From positions 3,398-12,946 of the forward strand of contig JAPCJN010000055.1 of assembly GCA_027886925.1 (NCBI GenBank): a stretch of 9,549 bases of DNA, written 5' to 3'. Under the pieces are notes generated by a model. That model had not been told where the DNA came from. It worked only from the letters and a program-made list of their open reading frames with translations, and did no database searches. Position numbers and translations under genes: made by a program. Position 1 is the first letter of the stretch; each line of letters begins with the position of its first letter. Below are positions 6,424 through 9,549 of the stretch, piece after piece. This stretch comes from Nitrososphaerota archaeon (GTDB lineage Archaea; Thermoproteota; Nitrososphaeria; Nitrososphaerales; UBA183).

Positions 6424-6775
6424 AGTTACGAGGCCTCTCCCCGGGTAGTCCATCGCCGCCAAAGCCAGGACGAGCGCGAACTGCGGAGTCCCCAGGAAAA
6501 TGAAGATCCCCCGCCCTCTTCAGGCTCAGGGGGCTACCATCCAGCGTTCATGAGACTGCGGACCGCTTAAACAGTCAGACCTCGTCTTCAACCTTGCGGT
6601 TGCTCTCCTACCTCCGAAGCCAAGAGCTTGGAGACGGCGGAAGGGCTGCGGCACAAAACATCTTTGCATCGCGCGCACTCTCGTTTTAACACAGGCGTGC
6701 AAAAAAGAGCCATAGATGCTAAACATATGGTTGATTTTCCGTGACCATGCTAATCAAATGTAAGCTAAAACCCGA
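6424..6775. other. Divergent dedA/amt intergenic region with clustered hairpins, no recognised gene
   Basis: About 350 nt between the two divergent promoters contain no convincing protein gene, tRNA, 5S, SRP or RNase P signature. Several inverted repeats are visible. At 6508-6533 CCCCC-GCC pairs with GGC-TCA-GGGGG around a 7-nt loop. From 6554 to 6602 three hairpins lie almost end to end: GACTG/CAGTC (6554-6576), AGAC/GTCT (6577-6587) and CAACC/GGTTG (6589-6602), the last with a GCAA (GNRA-type) loop on the minus strand. TATA-like runs occur at 6565-6572 (plus) and 6684-6689 (either strand). The region may encode a small RNA or be a long 5' control region, but no family was recognised. The last 50 nt become AT-rich towards the amt promoter. 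Confidence 0.35.
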
Positions 6776-6790
6776 AAATAATAAATATAG
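6776..6790 (+). promoter_or_regulatory. TATA box of the amt gene
   Basis: The sequence aaataataaatatag, preceded by cccga (a BRE-like purine-rich stretch), is the strongest TATA candidate in the window. Its centre, near 6785, is 28 nt before the in-frame GTG at 6813, as expected for a leaderless mRNA. It lies inside the longest open frame (from GTG 6741), so that longer start is unlikely. Confidence 0.7.
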
Positions 6791-6812
6791 TGCAAGGCAA
6801 GCCCCTGTTGAA

Positions 6813-8303
6813 GTGAACGTTTCCAAATCACTAGATGACCCTGTCCCTGTGAAGATCTCGAAGTTCCTCCTGAACCGGTACATAATCCCAGTCATCGCAT
6901 TGATGGTCCTGATGCTCGTCTTTGGTGCGCATTCTGCCTTCGCGCAGGCCAGCTCATACACGCCGCCAGCGAGCCTGAGCAGCTTCCCCGCTCCCGCTGT
7001 CCCCAACTGGCTGGACACGGGGAGCAACGCTTGGATGATGGTCGCTGGCACCTTCGTGGGCCTGATGAGTGTCCCCGGCCTGGCTTTGTATTACGGAGGG
7101 CTGACGAGGAAGAAGTTTTCGATCAACACGGCGCTGATGCATCTCTACGGCTTTGCGATCGTCCTCATTGTCTGGGTGCTCGCAGGCTATAATTTGGGGT
7201 TCGGTCCGGCCGGATTCTCAATAGGGAACCTTGGTATTCTCGGAACTCTCACCTCAGTCGCGCCTGGCCTTACCGAAGGCTCACAAGCATTGGTGGGCCC
7301 CGCACAGTTAGCCCTCAACATTCCGACATCGACCGTCGTGTGGTTCCAGTTCGTCTTCGCGGCTATTACCCCTCTGCTCTTCATCGGTGCTATCATCGAG
7401 CGTACGAGGTTCAAAGCTTGGGTGGTTTTCGTTCCAATCTGGTCTCTGCTCGTATACAGCCCTCTCGCCTACGCGCTTTTCGGAGGCGGTTGGTTGAACC
7501 AGCTTGGGGCGGTAGACTTCTCGGGAGGATATGTGATTCACTTGAACGCAGGCATCGCTGCCCTGGCGTCGGCCTTGGCGATAGGCCCCAGGGCGATCAA
7601 GAGCAGAGGAATCAAGCCGAACAACCTCTACTTCGTCTTCATCGGCGCCGGCCTGCTGTGGCTGGGATGGAACGGGTTCAATGGAGGCGACCCATACGGC
7701 TCCAGCGTCGACGCCTCTATCGCCGTTCTAAACACGGACTTGGCCACCGCCGTTAGTGCGGTCGTCTGGATGCTGATGGACATGAAGTTCCTCGGCAAGC
7801 CCACCCTCGTTGGGGCCTGCAGCGGTGCGGTCACCGGCCTGGTGGCAATCACTCCAGCCGCAGGCTATGTCAGCGGCTATGGCGCAATCATCTTGGGCAT
7901 CGCAGGAGGCACGATTCCCTGGCTTGCGACCTACAAATTGATGCCCAAGCTCAAACTTGACGACGCGTTGGGGGTCTTCCCTGCTCACGGCGTCGCCGGC
8001 TTGACCGGAGGCATCCTCACGGGCATCCTAGCAGACCCCGCGGTCACTCAGTTCGTGTACCCCGGATTGACGGGCGCCGCTTTTGGCAGCTTCAACTTGC
8101 TCGGGATCCAAATTGTCGCTGCATTGGTGGTGGTTGTCTACAGCTTCGTCGTCACCTTCGCGATATGGAAGGTCATAGGGATCTTCATGCCGCTCAAGGA
8201 GTCCGAAGAGACGATCAAGATAGGAGACGAAGCGATACATGGCGAGGTCATCGAGCCCGAGGAGGAAAAGGGCGAGATGTCCGACATGATGCCGGCCAAG
8301 TAG
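6813..8303 (+). CDS. amt: Ammonium transporter, Amt/MEP family
   Basis: A 496-residue ammonium channel/transporter. Residues 1-44 form a signal peptide: basic KISKFLLNR, a hydrophobic core (24-40) and AFA before Q45. The mature protein has about 11 helices. Function-defining residues are present: D235 in VDFSGG, the twin pore histidines H243 (VIHLNAG) and H392 (FPAHGVAG), W227 in GGGWL and the ITPLLFIGAIIERTRF segment (185-200). W286 and F289 match E. coli AmtB W212 and F215, but D293 replaces Ser219 of the outer binding site (GWNGFNGGDP), as in some other bacterial and archaeal Amt proteins. The short C-terminal tail has the usual GDEAIHGE (471-478) and an acidic end. The GTG at 6813 is chosen from TATA spacing; the frame could run back to 6741. 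No PII (glnK) gene is adjacent. Confidence 0.95.
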   Translation: MNVSKSLDDPVPVKISKFLLNRYIIPVIALMVLMLVFGAHSAFAQASSYTPPASLSSFPAPAVPNWLDTGSNAWMMVAGTFVGLMSVPGLALYYGGLTRKKFSINTALMHLYGFAIVLIVWVLAGYNLGFGPAGFSIGNLGILGTLTSVAPGLTEGSQALVGPAQLALNIPTSTVVWFQFVFAAITPLLFIGAIIERTRFKAWVVFVPIWSLLVYSPLAYALFGGGWLNQLGAVDFSGGYVIHLNAGIAALASALAIGPRAIKSRGIKPNNLYFVFIGAGLLWLGWNGFNGGDPYGSSVDASIAVLNTDLATAVSAVVWMLMDMKFLGKPTLVGACSGAVTGLVAITPAAGYVSGYGAIILGIAGGTIPWLATYKLMPKLKLDDALGVFPAHGVAGLTGGILTGILADPAVTQFVYPGLTGAAFGSFNLLGIQIVAALVVVVYSFVVTFAIWKVIGIFMPLKESEETIKIGDEAIHGEVIEPEEEKGEMSDMMPAK

Positions 8304-8326
8304 TGAGAAAACCGTCACCTTGGCCG
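8293..8326 (+). terminator. Strong hairpin across the amt stop codon (possible terminator or mRNA 3'-end element)
   Basis: CGGCCAAG (8293-8300) pairs perfectly with CTTGGCCG (8319-8326). After a 2-nt bulge, GTGA (8303-8306) pairs with TCAC (8315-8318) around an 8-nt loop, giving 12 bp in total. The amt TAG stop is at the bulge. There is no T-run afterwards, so intrinsic termination of the archaeal T-rich kind is not shown; stability or processing of the 3' end is equally possible. Confidence 0.4.
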
Positions 8327-8373
8327 TCGCCGACCTAATGCCGTAGACGCCTCTCCGACTGAGGATGCCGGAC

Positions 8374-8403
8374 GCTTAATTTGTTCCGGAATTCATAAAT
8401 ATT
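8374..8403 (+). promoter_or_regulatory. pgk promoter with two TATA candidates
   Basis: Two TATA-like runs lie here: gcttaattt (8374-8382) and cataaatatt (8394-8403). The second is centred about 26 nt before the GTG at 8424, the spacing of a leaderless archaeal mRNA, and is the better choice. The first resembles the elements before the M20 and pnt genes and would give a leader of about 18 nt. Confidence 0.6.
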
Positions 8404-8409
8404 CTGGAA
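8384..8409. promoter_or_regulatory. Inverted repeat flanking the pgk TATA box (operator-like)
   Basis: TTCCGGAAT (8384-8392) and ATTCTGGAA (8401-8409) are inverted copies with one mismatch, separated by 8 bp (tcataaat) that contain the TATA core. A dimeric regulator binding both arms would block TBP access. The left arm contains the perfect palindrome TTCCGGAA. Confidence 0.45.
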
Positions 8410-8423
8410 ACGGGTCGCCGCTC

Positions 8424-9549
8424 GTGAGCTACGGCAAGCTTCAACCCTACAAGCTCGTAAACCTGGGCCGCCAGCTGAAGACACCCGTTCTTGTCCGCGT
8501 GGACATCAATCTCCCCGCTTCGCACGGACAGATCCAGGAGGACGCGCTCAGGATGCGCGTCTATGCGCACGTGCTGGAGATATACTCGGACTACGCAGGA
8601 CTCGTCGTAATGAGCCACCAGGGACGGAAGGGTGGCGACGACTTCACTTCTTTCGCCCCGCACATGGAGACTCTCGAGAAACTGCTCCCCTCTGACATGA
8701 AGGTGGATTTTGCGCCTCATGACAAGGTCTTCACAGAAGAGACGAGACAGAAAATAAAGAACCTCAAGAGGAGACAAATCCTCCTACTCGACAACATGCG
8801 ATACTTCGAAGAGGAGAAGAAATGGGACGCTGAAGCGAGCACCTATGTCCCCTTCTTCAAAGGCCTCGTCGAGACTTGCGTCAACGATTCCATCCCCACC
8901 TGGCACAGGGAGGACTCTAGTCTGATGTGCCTACCCTACATCGCCCCTACCTTTATCGGGCTGCGCTCCTCCTACGAGCTAAGGGTGCTCCAAGAGGTCA
9001 TGAACAGCAAAGAGCCGAAGGCGCTGATAATGGGGGGAGCGAAGCTCCAGAAGGTCAAGGACTTGATCCAGATAGCCAAGACCGGCGTCGAGATCTACAC
9101 GGGCGGACTCCCCGGTCAGATGATAGCGAAATCGAGAGGATACGACCTCGGAGAATCTAACGAAAAGTTCCTAGCAAAGAAGTTCAACAGCGAAGATTTT
9201 GGCGAAGCGAAGAAGCTCGACTCGCTCCTAGAGGGCAAGGGCGACAGCCATCTCAGGCACCCGGTCGACTTCGTCGTCATGCACAACGGAGAGAGGAAGC
9301 CGGTGAGACTCGAAGACCTCCCCAAGACAAAGGGCGACATCATGGACATCGGTCCGGAGACTATGGAATTGTATGCCTCGACCCTGCAGGAGAAGCCCCT
9401 GAGGATTCGCGCAGGTCCTTTGGGCGTCTATGAGAAGGGCTTCCAGAACGGCCTGGAGCTCACCAAGATGATAAGCGGAGACGGCCTCATCTTCCTGGGC
9501 GGAGACACGTCTCAGGAGCTGAACGCGGCGGGGCTGCTTGGTCACATCG
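8424..9549 (+). CDS. pgk: Phosphoglycerate kinase, divergent archaeal type (3' end cut by window)
   Basis: The 375 visible residues follow the PGK fold in order, and the frame is open to the window end. PGK interconverts 1,3-bisphosphoglycerate and 3-phosphoglycerate with ADP/ATP in glycolysis and gluconeogenesis. The 3-phosphoglycerate site is kept: RVDINLP (25-31), SHQGR (64-68), NMRYFEEE (124-131) and HR (161-162). The ATP side shows GGAKLQK (204-210), DIGPET (308-313), GPLGVYE (331-337) and GGDT (359-362). Some usual residues differ: the Asn before GPxG is Ala330, the usual GGGD is LGGD, and VNDAFG-type sequence reads VNDSIP. The final STGGGA motif would lie beyond the edge. The GTG at 8424 is favoured by the TATA box 26 nt upstream. 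The family is secure; whether it is the main glycolytic enzyme or a paralogue is not. Confidence 0.9.
   Translation, partial: MSYGKLQPYKLVNLGRQLKTPVLVRVDINLPASHGQIQEDALRMRVYAHVLEIYSDYAGLVVMSHQGRKGGDDFTSFAPHMETLEKLLPSDMKVDFAPHDKVFTEETRQKIKNLKRRQILLLDNMRYFEEEKKWDAEASTYVPFFKGLVETCVNDSIPTWHREDSSLMCLPYIAPTFIGLRSSYELRVLQEVMNSKEPKALIMGGAKLQKVKDLIQIAKTGVEIYTGGLPGQMIAKSRGYDLGESNEKFLAKKFNSEDFGEAKKLDSLLEGKGDSHLRHPVDFVVMHNGERKPVRLEDLPKTKGDIMDIGPETMELYASTLQEKPLRIRAGPLGVYEKGFQNGLELTKMISGDGLIFLGGDTSQELNAAGLLGHI

Noticed and set aside
6355..6570. Plus-strand 71-codon frame crossing the dedA 5' end
   Set aside because: Antisense to dedA coding sequence and its promoter, with no suitable promoter or recognisable domain.
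6526..6726. Minus-strand 66-codon frame in the dedA/amt intergenic region
   Set aside because: No Shine-Dalgarno site or properly spaced TATA box for its start, no recognisable motif and Arg-rich composition; potential hairpins run through it.
6424..6775. tRNA, 5S rRNA, SRP RNA or RNase P RNA in the long intergenic region
   Set aside because: No T-loop GTTCNANNC, no SRP S-domain or RNase P conserved-core motif was found on either strand by eye.
1..9549. CRISPR array, insertion sequence or integrated element
   Set aside because: No spaced direct repeats, terminal inverted repeats, transposase or integrase; all genes are of ordinary chromosomal families with similar composition.

Overview
The window looks like a GC-rich archaeal chromosome segment. 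Three signs point to archaea: AT-rich TATA-like boxes stand alone upstream of genes with no bacterial -35/-10 pair; three genes (dedA, amt, pgk) have start codons 26-28 nt downstream of a TATA centre, as in leaderless archaeal transcripts; and the first gene joins an Lrp/AsnC ligand-binding domain to a TRASH metal-binding domain, a combination known from archaea. The lineage is uncertain. A Nitrososphaeria/Thermoproteota-like archaeon is plausible but cannot be shown from this stretch. All genes are ordinary chromosomal genes; no mobile element, CRISPR array, tRNA or rRNA was recognised.

Bases 1-614: the 3' part of an Lrp-RAM/TRASH metal-responsive regulator (cut by the window edge), then a 50-residue YHS-domain protein that is easily missed because it is so short. 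The metal-binding segments of the two align with each other. Bases 675-2036: an M20 metallopeptidase with its own TATA element. Bases 2126-5072: a complete three-gene proton-translocating NAD(P) transhydrogenase operon (pntAA-pntAB-pntB, split-alpha layout), with internal Shine-Dalgarno sites and an ATGA overlap.

Bases 5100-6391 (minus strand): a two-gene membrane operon, dedA then gtrA, convergent with pntB. Its promoter puts the dedA start seven codons inside the longest frame. Bases 6392-6812: a long divergent intergenic region with both promoters and a run of potential hairpins, one with a GNRA-type loop when read on the minus strand. Bases 6813-8303: an ammonium transporter with a signal peptide, with a strong hairpin across its stop codon. 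Bases 8424-9549: the 5' part of a divergent phosphoglycerate kinase, whose TATA box lies between the arms of an inverted repeat.

Functionally the window combines metal sensing, peptide breakdown, NADPH supply by the proton-driven transhydrogenase, ammonium uptake and central carbon metabolism, plus a membrane pair that may act on polyprenyl-phosphate carriers. Only the pnt genes and the dedA-gtrA pair look like true operons. Nothing here is clearly a new system; the best leads are the TRASH/YHS pair, the structured 6.5-kb intergenic region, the pgk operator-like dyad and the divergent PGK.
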